Shown here in pieces: positions 25,886 to 36,814 of a DNA stretch of 64,000 bases (the first letter of the stretch is position 1; each line of letters starts with the position of its first letter). The notes under the pieces are model-generated. The model searched no databases. It was not told where the DNA came from and worked only from the letters and a program-made list of their open reading frames with translations. The stretch covers positions 1,351,065 to 1,415,064 of the forward strand of contig BCIV01000002.1 of assembly GCA_001600055.1 (NCBI GenBank). The letters are read 5' to 3'. This stretch comes from Filobasidium wieringae. Lineage: Eukaryota > Basidiomycota > Tremellomycetes > Filobasidiales > Filobasidiaceae. The position numbers and the translations under genes are program-made.

Positions 25886-27621
25886 ATGTCATCATCACCT
25901 TTCGTTGTCCACTGGGGGTAAGTTCGGGTCATGGAGATAATATACCTTAAATCGTTCAATAATTTAATTCGGCCTGTCCTTTTCGTTTTCGAAGGATTGT
26001 TGGCTGCGGATGGATCTCTTCTGAATTTGTCAAGGATATCAGCATACAAAGGGAAGACGTCAAGGACGTATATCACGCTATCGCTGCCGTTGGCTCTCGA
26101 GACATCGAAAAGGCGCGCGAATTTGTCAAGGTACGGCACGATCAATCGCTCTGAACTTGGCCATGGGTTGGTTGATGCGAGTCATTATTGTTCACAATCT
26201 GTGCAAATAGAAGTATTGTCCGCTCGGAGCTAACGGCCAGCAGAAACATCTGACTACTGCTTCGGTCGAGTGCCACGGTAGTTACGAGGCCGTCTATCAT
26301 CACGAGGTCACACCCATCACTCCTGATCGTCATCGACACGAAGCTGATGCTGCATATCAAATGATGCGCAGAGAGTTGACGCCGTCTATATCGGCAGCCC
26401 GAATCAGTCTCATTATACGGACGCCTTCAATGCGATTCAAGCTGGCAAGCACTGTTTAGTCGAAAAACCAGCCTGTCTTAATGCTGCCGAATGGAAACAC
26501 TTGTCCATGATGGCGAGTGAGAGAAAGTTGTTCTTGATGGAAGGTAAATGAGTTTTGATGACCAGACAGTGTTCCTCCGCCGGTCACTAACAGTTTGCTT
26601 CGCACGTTTCTTTAAGCTGTTTGGAGCCGGTTCTTGCCCATGACCGATATTCTCCTGTCGAAGCTGCACGAGGAGAGGGCGATCGGAGATCTGAAAGTCA
26701 TCCAATCCGATTTCTCTATGCCTTTTTACAACAAGTGAGTGTAAAGCTAGAGTCAGAACCAGCTCGGTATTGATTATTGATCGAAATAACTACATGAGAT
26801 TGCCGGACACGCATCGATGTCTCTCAATGGATTACGCCGGAGGCCCGTGGTATGACCTCGGACCATACATTCTCCTTGCACCCTTGTTATTGCTCTACAG
26901 AGATCCCAACAATGAACTCACTCGACCTAGTAAGGTCACAGGACATATGCTTAAGGCTCGTACGGGAGTAGATCTTTCCACTACTGTCACGCTCAGTTTC
27001 GATCGATTGGAAGCGGTCGCGATTGGTACTACGAGCTTTGCTTACGCTTCTAATAGCGAGACCAAGGTCACCGTCATCGGGACCAGGGGGTGAGTCTTGC
27101 AGCTTCTTGCGTTGTTGTAGTCACCCAGCTAAAATTGATCGCTTGCACGGCAATTATCTTGTTATTCAGAGAATTGATAGTTCATGACGGTCCTAACAGA
27201 TGGACCAAGGTTACGCTCCGTCGCTTGGATCCTGCGTCGAAGGACCCCGGCGCGCCTATATATCTTCCGGATGAAGTCATTGAACGACCCTTTGTCGGAT
27301 TCGGGCTCATGTTCGAAGCAGATGCAGTTGCCCGCAGTCTGAAAAGTTAGTATATTATCCCTTCTGACTTCCTGGTTGCGATGGGGGTCTCATCGTTCCA
27401 CTTGGCTTGCTGCAGACGGAGATCTAGAGAATGCCCGAATGACTCACGACGATACCGCGCTACAGTTAGAGGTAAGCGAGAGATGATTGGATGGCAAGCA
27501 ACTCTGATCATTTATACCTTATCCTGTTTTTTCTTTTTCTTTTTTTTCGACGACACAGATTATCAACCAGGTACAAGCGGATGGTGATTACATACTACCC
27601 GCAGGGCTGGCGAAGCGATGA
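25886..27621 (+). CDS. NAD(P)-dependent oxidoreductase, Gfo/Idh/MocA family (dihydrodiol / D-xylose dehydrogenase type)
   Basis: Members of this branch oxidise cyclic hydroxyls or the C1 of sugars such as D-xylose and D-glucose to lactones with NADP+, or act on dihydrodiols. The spliced N-terminus reads through the Rossmann motif HWGIVGCGWISSEFVKD, then AIAAVGSRDIEKAREFVK, GSYEAVY, VDAVYIGSPNQSHYTDAF and the signature AGKHCLVEKPACLNAAEW with the catalytic-region Lys, followed by LFLMEAVWSRFLP, DYAGGPWYDLGPY and a C-terminal beta-sheet domain ending LAKR. About seven introns; the last has a strong polypyrimidine tract (27525-27560). No signal peptide, so cytosolic. It lies between the transporter and the regulator gene and faces the latter tail to tail. 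Substrate is not predictable by eye. Confidence 0.88.
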
Positions 27622-27900
27622 TTATGCGGACCAGCCATCTAGGGAGAAAGTGATGCTTCCTGAGATTAGATTGATAAGATGCTAGGAAACTGAGACTCGT
27701 GACACCACTGGACAGCTTCTGATATACTGAACCGCAGCCGTTCGTCTTTACCTCATGGGTTCCAGCCCACAAGAGTATTCCAGTACTCTTGATCAAAATC
27801 CGCATCGACACCAATTCCGTGATCTTCCAAGAATCGTTGCTATTTGAAAACCATATGATTCGAAGCGAAGTCAGCAATCGCCAAGTATAGCATATCTAGT

Positions 27901-30802
27901 TCAAGCGAAGATTACGAGATCAGAGAGAGCGAAGTCTAGATCAGCTTGCTCAGCCACATGCGAATGCCCTTCTGCTTGCATCTCTGTGGCGGCCTGCGGG
28001 GATGGGTGTCGAGTAGGTTGACGAGAAAGTGGACTTTGATACATCTCCAATAGCGTCCGTGAGATGAATCTAGCTACGTAAGCTGGTGCTGATGTTTTGT
28101 CCGAAACAGTATCGCATGTTTCATGAACATTCAAGAGCACGCCTACGATGATCGATTTCATGTAGCCGTGCGTCATCACAAACATCTACGACGTCGCGAA
28201 TCGATCAGCCTGTCGTAGCAGAAGTTAAAGCTTACTCGTGCAACTTGCCCTTTGCATTGTCTGGACGAAAGCGCTGACTTCGATAGCGAGAACGTCTTGG
28301 ACATGTTGCTACAGGATGCGACAATCTGAGGCGCAAGTCGTGCTAAAAATCAAACCGATTGTCCACTTACGAGACCATCGTCCTTTGAAAGCGCTCTCAG
28401 TGTTGCTGCTACTTTATCTGCAGTTATCAATACAGCCGATATGTCTTCATCGTGCTTGGTAACCTCTGCTAGTTGAGCTTCCGATTGAGCTAGATATATA
28501 AGGATAGACATGGCTGAAGCTTCGTGAGCACGAGGGGGCATCTTCCAACGATCGAGACTGTAATCGTCTATCCATTTGACAGCATGTTGGCGCACCAAAT
28601 CACGATGATGTCGAGCCAAGGTCTCCCGAACCATCCTTGAGACTGTCGGATCAGTCAGCGCACCCAGGATGGCCGAGCGAGTTCGATAAAGGCTGAAACC
28701 GCTGTGTTACAGCCACATCTCAGTGCCGTTTCATTTAAAGGGAAGCTACTGTATCCACAGGACAGGCTCACCCAATACTACAGACCAACTTTCGGTCTGT
28801 AGGAGTTAAAAGATGCGCCGCGCGCCGAAACCACATCTCGACATCAGGGATATATTGCGGTGCGATCATCATTGGTCGACCGAAAGATCCACTGAGCGAT
28901 TCAGTCAGACGAAGACTGCATGCTGAGCGAAAGTTTGGAGCCAACACATATCTGCGCATACCTGTATCTGTTAGTGTGATGGCACGCGGTTATCCAGTTG
29001 CAGTAATCTCTGAGGCAATGATATCAATCGAACTTACGAAGAGTCGAAACCTGCACAACGAATACAGGCGCCCCACCATATAAGTCGGAACGTTTAGCTG
29101 CAAGGCTCGAAGATTCATATTACTTTGACGTACAACAAAGACCTGTAGCAAATTGAGAACGAATCTTTCAGCCACGGCTTGGCTTCTCGTCCAAAGACAA
29201 TATTCTTACAGAACCAAGTTCGATCGGCGTCCTATTTCAGCGCACCAATGCTTAGTCATATAAACCGCTTGTCACCTTGAAGAGAAATATCAAGACCTAC
29301 TATCATGCGTTTCGCCAGAAGATCATCTGCTGAGTCTGGAAGTCGATTGAAGATATGCAGATTAAGCTGAAACCCTAGTCTGACCGCATGTCCAACTTTG
29401 AGAAAGGCCGTATTATCTGTAGGACTTTTCCAATAGACCATGATACACAACGCCTGAACGAGTTCGATGTAACATTCCCCCTCGGTCATAGCTCTTGCTA
29501 CCAACTGTTGGCAATGTGAGGATAAGACGGACCAGAGATCTGGGCGGAAGAATCGAGCTGATGCTGCCATTATGGCTGTCAGGAGAGCAGCTGATGCTGA
29601 GCGGACATGGTCGTATGTGTGTACTATGTCGGACAATATAAGCGATCAGCGCTCATGAGCAACGCGGTTCGAAAAATTCTTCGATCATCCGTTTAAGGTA
29701 GCTCACAAGTAGGGTCAAGTAGCGCTATATAAGGCTGTAGCCGCGAGTGAAAACTTCAGACGGTGAAAATTTTGCTGACCGTCAGCCCACTCCCTTTTTG
29801 AAAATACCGACTGAACCATGCTTCAAGGCACTTTACAAGGTCGACGGCTACTTACAGCTGAAACAAATGGCTTCCTTCATGATTCGCTAGCAGTCCTATT
29901 TCGATTGGATCATTAAAGCGGCCCATCCCTGCTCGGCGGGGTTGAGAATGACCATTCTTGCGATGAGAAGGGGGTGACATGGGATCAAGGTATTCGATCA
30001 CATTGACGCTCTTTCCGCTACCAGTGTCGAGCCTTCTTGTCAAAGCCTCTAGAGAGCCGATACCAGTTGAAGATATCAAGGTGTCTGAATTCAGTGTATC
30101 TAGGATTGATAGACCGGCTGGCAAACCAGCTTCTACGCGAGTGGATTCATCGAGTGGTCCAGTGGGATGCGCGTAATGCGCAAGTGGAACAGCGTGGCTG
30201 GACGGGTCTGCGGCGGGCATCTGATTGGTGTTCCTTTCCATAGAGACTATATTAAAACCCATACCATCGATTCCTCCTTGATCGATAGCATCTTCTTGTG
30301 CAGTGACGTTGGAATGACTTGCGTTGTCGTCTGACCTTTCCATGGGCTCCAGTCTGGGACTACATATGTCGACCTCTCAATTCCCCTGAGAACTAGATCT
30401 GTGTTGTGCCAAACTCACTTGGCCCTGGGTTTTCGACCTCGTTTTTCTGAACTATAGGCGCAAGTAAGTTCCAGTCGTTCGCAGCGATCGCAATTTGTCG
30501 AAGGAATGGACGAAGGAACTCGCTCATTTTCAGGCCGGCCTGGTCGACAGCGTACCTGGACGGGAACAGATGTAGATAAAACAAAAGGCAGACGCAGACG
30601 ACCAGGCGTATCGTCCGGTGATTCTCACCTTGGTAGCTCGACAAGGTAAACATCTGCCAGTGCCAATTATCGCGCATTGTTGTCACGCATTCTTGCAGAA
30701 CGGTCAGTCGGCGTATGGATCGTGGGCCGAGTTCACGTACGCTTGAGATTGCCGTTGCCGTCCAGCCGGAAGGTTGGCTCTGGACGTATCAGCAGGAGGC
30801 AT
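27901..30802 (-). CDS. Zn2Cys6 fungal transcription factor, candidate regulator of the sugar cluster
   Basis: The DNA-binding domain is spread over three exons. Exon 1 (30741-30802) ends at the Ala before the first Cys. A 25-base exon (30629-30653) encodes CLPCRATK. Exon 3 (30419-30555) begins VRCRPGRP and carries CDRCERLELTC and a basic EKRGRKPRA tail. Cysteines are at about residues 22, 25, 32, 51, 54 and 61, giving C-x2-C-x6-C-x18-C-x2-C-x6-C; the x18 loop is longer than the usual x5-12. A linker with low complexity follows. Around 29256-29640 lies the fungal_trans middle homology region (TAIMAASARFFRPDLW, EGECYIELVQALCIMVYW, KVGHAVRLGFQLNLH). It is a nuclear factor, divergent from the second oxidoreductase gene and convergent with the first. 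Exon joins in 27901-29250 are approximate. Confidence 0.85.
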
Positions 30803-30894
30803 GTTTGTGCCGGACTAGCTAGAGTTTGTGGGTGCGGACGATGACTTGAATCACCTAACGTCCACCTCGACTTGGTTGTGACGGAAGTATGGGT

Positions 30895-30930
30895 CGGCTA
30901 TTACGCGGTTCGACGGCTAAATAGAAGCCG
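30895..30930 (+). promoter_or_regulatory. CGGCTA sites upstream of the regulator, one in an inverted repeat
   Basis: CGGCTATTA at 30895-30903 and CGGCT-N7-AGCCG at 30914-30930, about 112 bases before the regulator's ATG. An inverted pair of CGG triplets is a classic arrangement for dimeric Zn2Cys6 factors. Presence here suggests autoregulation (inference). Confidence 0.58.
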
Positions 30931-31370
30931 ATAACGAAACGCATGCGAATATTATGAAATTGCGTCATATTCCCACGGGGCGGATAGAGGTCGATACTCT
31001 AATCCGAGCTACTCGCCATGCTCGCATGTCGAACCTGCAAGATCGCTTGCCTTAATTGCCTTGGTGGGTTTCGGTGGCATACGCAAGGCCCGAAACTCTT
31101 GCTGCTTCATTCGACTTCCTACCAGCTGGCGCGGATTGTTTTGTCTTCCGTACTTCGACCGATCTCCGCTCCTCATCATACAGTACTGCTATCAGAGAAG
31201 AAGATACCTGCCGCGGAACTTGTCACCGGCCATCGATACATGATATACATGAGATAGCTTTCAGCTTAGGCTTCTTCTCTGTGCGAATGCTTCACGCATC
31301 GATTCAGCGTTTGAGGGCTGTTTATGTCGGCGTTCAGGCGGATGAGGATCCCGGAATTAGGCGAGACATA

Positions 31371-31383
31371 GCCAAATTAGCCG
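31371..31383 (-). promoter_or_regulatory. Putative regulator site CGGCTAATTTGGC (reverse strand)
   Basis: The reverse strand reads CGGCTAATTTGGC, matching the 13-base consensus shared with 22874 and 25723. It ends 65 bases before the upstream ATG (31448) of the second oxidoreductase. Confidence 0.6.
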
Positions 31384-31447
31384 AACGAGCAAGACGACTG
31401 CAGTTAAAGGCAGAAATCAGGATGGAAACGTGGTTTATGCTTCGACC

Positions 31448-33365
31448 ATGATTCCCTCTGTCAGTCCTCTACTACCTATAACCATGACACTCGAAGCCCA
31501 AGCTAGTGAGCCCCGCCGGATCCTTAATGTCGCGGTGAGCCTTTAGGTTGCATCGCAAGGTAGCTCTCGTTCAATTGTCATACGGGTAGGTGATCGGAGT
31601 CGGCGAGGTTGCAATGGTGACCCATGTAAGCCAAAATTAGCTCTCTGATATCACTGCTTACTAGGCCTGACTCATCATAGCTGCCTACGCTGTCCCTATG
31701 CTCCGACATGTTCCGCACAGTAGCGCTCGTGGATATAAGCCAAGACGCGCTGGAGCACTGTTCTCGGAAATTCCACGTTCCGCATACCTTCGACAGTGTG
31801 GACAAGATGTTGGAACAAGTTCCGTCGGTCGACTTAGTCATGATTATGAATGCCAAGTACGTTCTCCCATATACGAGGATCCGAGTCTACGCTCACCAAC
31901 ACCGAACTCATGCGACTGTAGCGAATATCACGTACGTCTGATTGGAATTCTCCATCTCACGAGGACGTAAGGTAGATCTTACAAGGCGTCTTCTGGCGCT
32001 TCAATAGGCCATTCATGCCATCAAGTCACTCGAGGCGGGGAAACACGTCTTCATTGAGAAACCCATGACTCTCTCCCACGAAGACGGTGCAGCCATCGAG
32101 CGAGCTCGAGTGGCGGCCAACCGAGTGGTGTTTGTAGGATACATGAGAAGGTATGCTACGGCGTTCTTAAGAGTCAAGGAGGAAATGAGAGCCTTGAAAA
32201 AGGGGGATATCAATTATGGTAACCTGCGATTTCCTTGAAGTCATTCGAAGCCAAAATTCACATGTGCTCACAATCAATGCTCCCGCAGTTAGGGTTCGAG
32301 ACATCATTGGCTACGTTAGCTTTTCTTCCGAAATATATCCTGCTTTAGACTAAGAGCGCTAAGGACGGTCAACTACTTAGAATCACTACTTCGTCAACCA
32401 GAGCGGAACGTTTCCTAAACAATTCTCCGGTAGGGAAACCACGAGACCTACTTCGTTAGCAAATCGCGCTGGTCTTTTCGAAACTGACCCGCATGCGAAA
32501 TTCCAGACTTTCCTGAGGCAGCAAAGGTAGAACGACAAGCCCTTTCTCAATCGGTTCATTCTCAAGCTTTGGGAGGTAAAGCGAGTAACAAGAGGGATAT
32601 CATGTCTTGGGGCTTGCTTACTGGACTCGCGAGCCACGATCTGTCAGCGATGAGAGAGCTCATCGGGATGCCTCAAAAGGTACTAGCAGCAACGAGGAAC
32701 GCTGACGGCATGTTCATTACAGTCTTGTTTCAGTTGTGAGTATCGTTAGCAAATAGTTCCCAATTCCTGAGGGAATAATCCCTTTCTAACAATCGTTTTC
32801 TTTCAGTGATGGATTCTGTTGCTACTACGAGGTCAGTCATCGCTATCTGTCGCGCGCCATTTAACAGAACAGCAGCGAGCTCACCGCCTTCTTGGTTTGT
32901 TCGGTCTGACATAGATGGGGATCGGCCCTATCAGACAATTCGACGCTCATATCGAGATCTACTCCAAACAGCGCCACTTCAAAGTAAATTACGATACGTA
33001 AGCCTTTAACCTAGTCATCGGTATCATGCTTGTTCAGAACGATTTATCGATTTTGCCAAACATAGACCGTACGTCAAAGGTCTGCCAATTACAGCCACCA
33101 TCTCAGGATCCAGATTGAACGGAGACCATGTCGAGGAAAACATCCGTCCGACTTACGAGGATGCGTATACGCTCGAGTACCGCGAGCTGTACGGAGCCAT
33201 CGTCCACGGCCAAGATGTCAAGACCGACCCGCTAGATGGTAGGTATCTAAAAGTATAGTGCGAGGTCAATCGATTACTTATAGAAGGCTTTTATCGATCC
33301 CTACAGCGGATCAGGACATGAAGATCTTTGACATGGTTATGGAAAAGATTGTCGACCTTGAATGA
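31448..33365 (+). CDS. NAD(P)-dependent oxidoreductase, Gfo/Idh/MocA family (second copy, different branch)
   Basis: The spliced protein shows RRILNVAVIGVGEVAMVTH (Rossmann), FRTVALVDISQDALEHC, VPSVDLVMIMNANEYH, then AIHAIKSLEAGKHVFIEKPM with the EKP signature, VVFVGYMRRYATAF and a C-terminal domain ending MVMEKIVDLE. Myo-inositol dehydrogenase-like and other sugar oxidoreductases belong here; the substrate is unknown. It is not a close duplicate of the gene at 25886. A 10-base exon, CGAATATCAC (31922-31931), between introns 31857-31921 and 31932-32007 is needed to give the conserved NANEYH motif. The start is ATG 31448 or, 12 codons on, ATG 31484; the second gives the more usual N-terminus. 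About ten introns. It shares a promoter region with the Zn2Cys6 regulator. Confidence 0.86.
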
Positions 33366-34611
33366 AGAAGGAGGGGGTGTTCGTCTAGTCTGGTCAAAGT
33401 CGTATGGTCTGGCAGTCAACAGAGTTACAACTTGCGCTGTAAGAGTGCTATTGATAGTCCCATCCGGTCGAGAGAAACGATGCCTATATCAACTGCGAAC
33501 AGACATAGTTTACTTGTCTTGTCCTGCAGTACGCCATTTTGTTCGATTTTTCAAGCAATTGTACATAGTGCATCGAGAATTCTTGGCCGAACGTGCTGCT
33601 TGGATAAGTCTTGAGTTGAAGAGATGCACCCGGGGTAACTGTATCGCCTGGTATCCTGCTCTACCGTTCCGTATAGCCTCGCAAACTGCCTCGTCGATAG
33701 CTTCGATCTTGACGTGATGAGTGTCATCCAGTTTGGCGAAGGATGGTTCTGCGATCCCGCGCAATGCCTGTCTCGTTAACTGTCCGTGGCTATTCATATT
33801 CGATCGGTCGGTGGTATTCGAGGATCGCCTTCGATAAAGTGGTCCTTACCGACGATGGGGATTCACCGATACTGGCAAGATGACCGAAGAGTGCTAAACC
33901 TAATATCTGGTGTTTAGACATGTATATTCTGATTCCGATTCGTCGGCTACCACTGGCGTTGAAACAGCTATTTCGGTCGAGTCGGTCAAGAGGTTGAGAC
34001 GGCGAAACGTCGCACAGAACCGCATAGTCTGACAACGAACCGCGGTGCGCGAAACGCAACTAACCAATATGGTCACGAGACAGCCCCGCCTGGAATTGTT
34101 TGATGATCGTCTGTTCCTCGTTCCGACGCTAGAAACGCCAACGTAGCGGTGGTTCCGGATCACGAGACTGTGGGTCATGCGGAGTCACACGGGGTAGCAT
34201 GTGGTCGACACGCCCCGTTCTGATCAAGCGAGATTTCTCCGCGTTTCATAGACGCCGAGCCAAAGATCTCGCTCTGCGTTGTGAGACTTGGCATCCCGTG
34301 ATTGATCGATCTCCTCGACTTTACACGGCCCGGCGAAACCGCTTGGGTCACTGGCTTCTAAAGCTGCTATTCGGGGAAATCCCCGCAAGCCGACGATCCG
34401 CAAGCGTGGCAAGATTAGAGCAAACAAGGGGGCCCCCCGGGTCTTTCACGGCAAAACGTTGTCGCGTCTTCATCAACAGGTGTCGCTGGTGGGAACAGCA
34501 CAATGAAAGTATACATATAACGACCAGATGATCGAGGTCGAATGGTTAGGTTCTTGGACATCGCCTCATCCCCATAGCTCATAGCTAAACCACAACCAGA
34601 CCGCATCAACA
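33366..34611. other. Intergenic region upstream of the lactose-permease-like gene
   Basis: About 1.2 kb with no supported gene. Open frames on both strands (33328-33717, 33790-34178, 34199-34531) lack motifs. I did not find the 13-base CGGCTAA element here; a weaker CGGCTAC occurs near 33946. Confidence 0.5.
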
Positions 34612-36814
34612 ATGGCTTCCTCTCCGATGGACGAGAAGAAGGGCGATTTCTATCACGATGAACAGGTCGACGCTGCCGGCGGGCAGGAAAAGTTTACCGT
34701 CGATCAAATCGAGGCCGCCTATTTCAACACCGCGGGAATGTCTTCGAGCGAAGTCTCGGCGGTCAGAAGTGCCGCTTTGGCAGCGGCTCTCAAGCAGAGT
34801 CCCATCAATGCTCGATCCAGGGCTTCCATGATGCTGTACTTCTGCGGTTTCGTCAGTTTCCTCGGAGCTTGTGCAAACGGGTGAGTTCCTACAGCGTTCC
34901 CCGGTCCGAGAGACAATCTGATCGCTAGTCGCACGTAGATACGATGGTTCTTTGTTCTCGGGTATCTCTCCGATGACTCAATATCGAGATCATTTCCAGG
35001 TCGAACTCGCCGGTCCCCAAGTGTCCAAGATCTTCTCGCTCTACAACGCAGGAGCAATGGTCGGAGCGCTCTTCGCTGGACCAATTGCTGATTACTTCGG
35101 AAGACGTGTCGGAATGTTCACCGGTAAGTACAATGCGTCTTTGCTTCTTGTTCCACTCAGCTCTTACCGAGCTGATCGCTTCGAAATTACAGGTGGTGCC
35201 TTTATTGTTTGCGGAGCTTGTATCACGACTGCAGCGAAAAACATCGACATGTTGATTGGAGGTCGATTCATTCTAGGATTTGGTATTGCAATTATGACGT
35301 GAGTCGACCTGGGGATCTTGCCATTTCCGTCGTACTGATTTCCCGCCTCTCAAGTGTCGGAGCTCCTGCTTACATTACCGAGATTGCACCTGCTCACTGG
35401 CGTGGTCGAATGGTCGGTATTTATAACAGTAAGTCTCTTTTATCACCTCCGCAGCCAAGGTTACCTTGAGACTGACTCGACGAGCACAATTAGATGGATG
35501 GAATGGAGGGGGTATTCCTGGTAAGTAATGGTGCCTAATACTCCTCGTCAATCGAGATCTTGTGCTAACGTCAACACAATCGTACAGCTGCTGCCATTTG
35601 TTACGGTTGTTCGTACCTCAAAGGGAACGCCGCCTGGAGAATTCCCATGGCCCTTCAAGGATCTTTCAGTGTCGCTATCATGTTCTGTGTTTTCTTCATT
35701 CCTGAGGTACGACTTTCGTCTGAAGAGTTTGACGGAGTCATCGATTTCTGATGACCTACTTCTCATTGCAGTCTCCTAGGTGGTATGTCCAGCATGGCAG
35801 GGATGAGGAAGCTCTAGCTTTCCTTGTCAAATACCACGGAAATGGCGATCCCAACTCTGCTCTGGTCCGACTCGAAATGGCCGAGATGAAGGCCAGTCGA
35901 GACGCTGACAACGGTTCCGACAAGCGTTGGTGGGACTACAGCGATCTTTTCAGGACTAAGAACGCTCGTTACAGGATGTTGTCCGGTAAGAATTGCGCTC
36001 ATCACTGAGTCTTTTTTCCTCTCGCTCATACGATTCCGGTCCTCTAGTTCTTTTGATCAGTATCTTCGGGCAGTTCAGCGGAAACGGTCTCGGTTACTTC
36101 AACTATGTCATCTACAACAACTTGGGATACACTTCTCCCCAGACTCAACTCGCTCTTACCCTAGGAGGATCTTTCCTCTCTGCCATCTGTGGAGTTACTG
36201 GAGCTGCCTTTGCGGATAAAATGGTGCGCTTTAGCTACAAGTGATCCGATTTATCAGATGCTCATCGATTTCGCCTGCCTCAGCCTCGTGTCAAGGTTTT
36301 GACGATCGGAACTGCCATCTGTGCGGTTTTCCTTGCTATCAATGGTGGTCTTTCCGAGGTCATTGCCCAAATGCCAAAGGATGGTAAAGGTAACCCGATC
36401 ATCACCAACAAAGGTTACGGACAGGGAGCGCTCGCTGCCAACTACCTCTTCGGTGTGGTGTATGCCTTCACGTACACCCCGTTGCAAGGAGTCTATCCTG
36501 CTGAGAACCTTACCAACTCGACCCGTGCTAAGGGTCTCGCCGCGTCCGGTATCATCGTTTCCCTTTTCGGTTTCATCAACACTTACGCTGGTCCAATCGC
36601 GCTCGAGAACATGGGAAACAGGTACATCTTCGTGTTCGTCGCCTGGGATCTTATCGAGGCCGTCGTTTGGTGGTTCTGTGGTGTCGAGACTGTCGGAAAG
36701 ACTCTTGAAGAACTGGAGGAAGCCTACAACGCTCCTTACCCTCCTTTCGCATCCAGGAAGAAGACCAAGATCGCGGTTACCGCCGACAACAGGGTTGTCG
36801 AAGTCGTCGAGTGA
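34612..36814 (+). CDS. MFS sugar transporter, lactose-permease (LAC12-like) type
   Basis: A plasma-membrane sugar symporter. A long cytosolic N-terminal tail of about 75 residues precedes the first helix (MLYFCGFVSFLGACANGYDGSL across an intron). Then follow IADYFGRRVGMFTGG, IGGRFILGFGIAIMT, APAYITEIAPAHWRGRMVGIYN, FFIPESPRWYVQHGRDEEAL, IFGQFSGNGLGYFNYVIYNN, the TPLQGVYPAENLTNSTRAKG segment and the C-terminal VGKTLEELEEAYNAPYPPF block. These are characteristic of fungal lactose permease-like proteins, several of which also carry cellobiose, galactose or other sugars. Eight or so introns. ATG 34612 is preceded by CAACA and is the first ATG of a clear exon. Sits between the Gfo/Idh/MocA gene and the GH5 gene, all on the plus strand. 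Confidence 0.92.

Larger units (their letters stand above)
30803..31447. promoter_or_regulatory. Shared divergent promoter region of the regulator and second oxidoreductase
   Basis: The region carries CGGCTATTA (30895), CGGCTAAAT at 30914 in an inverted repeat, and a reversed extended site at 31371-31383. Short open frames on the plus strand (31018-31451) include a Cys-rich stretch but no supported gene. Confidence 0.6.

Noticed and set aside
31018..31451. Cys-rich open frame (ACRTCKIACLNC) upstream of the second oxidoreductase
   Set aside because: It resembles half a zinc cluster, but the rest of the domain is missing and it lies in the promoter region; the real zinc cluster is on the other strand at 30419-30802.
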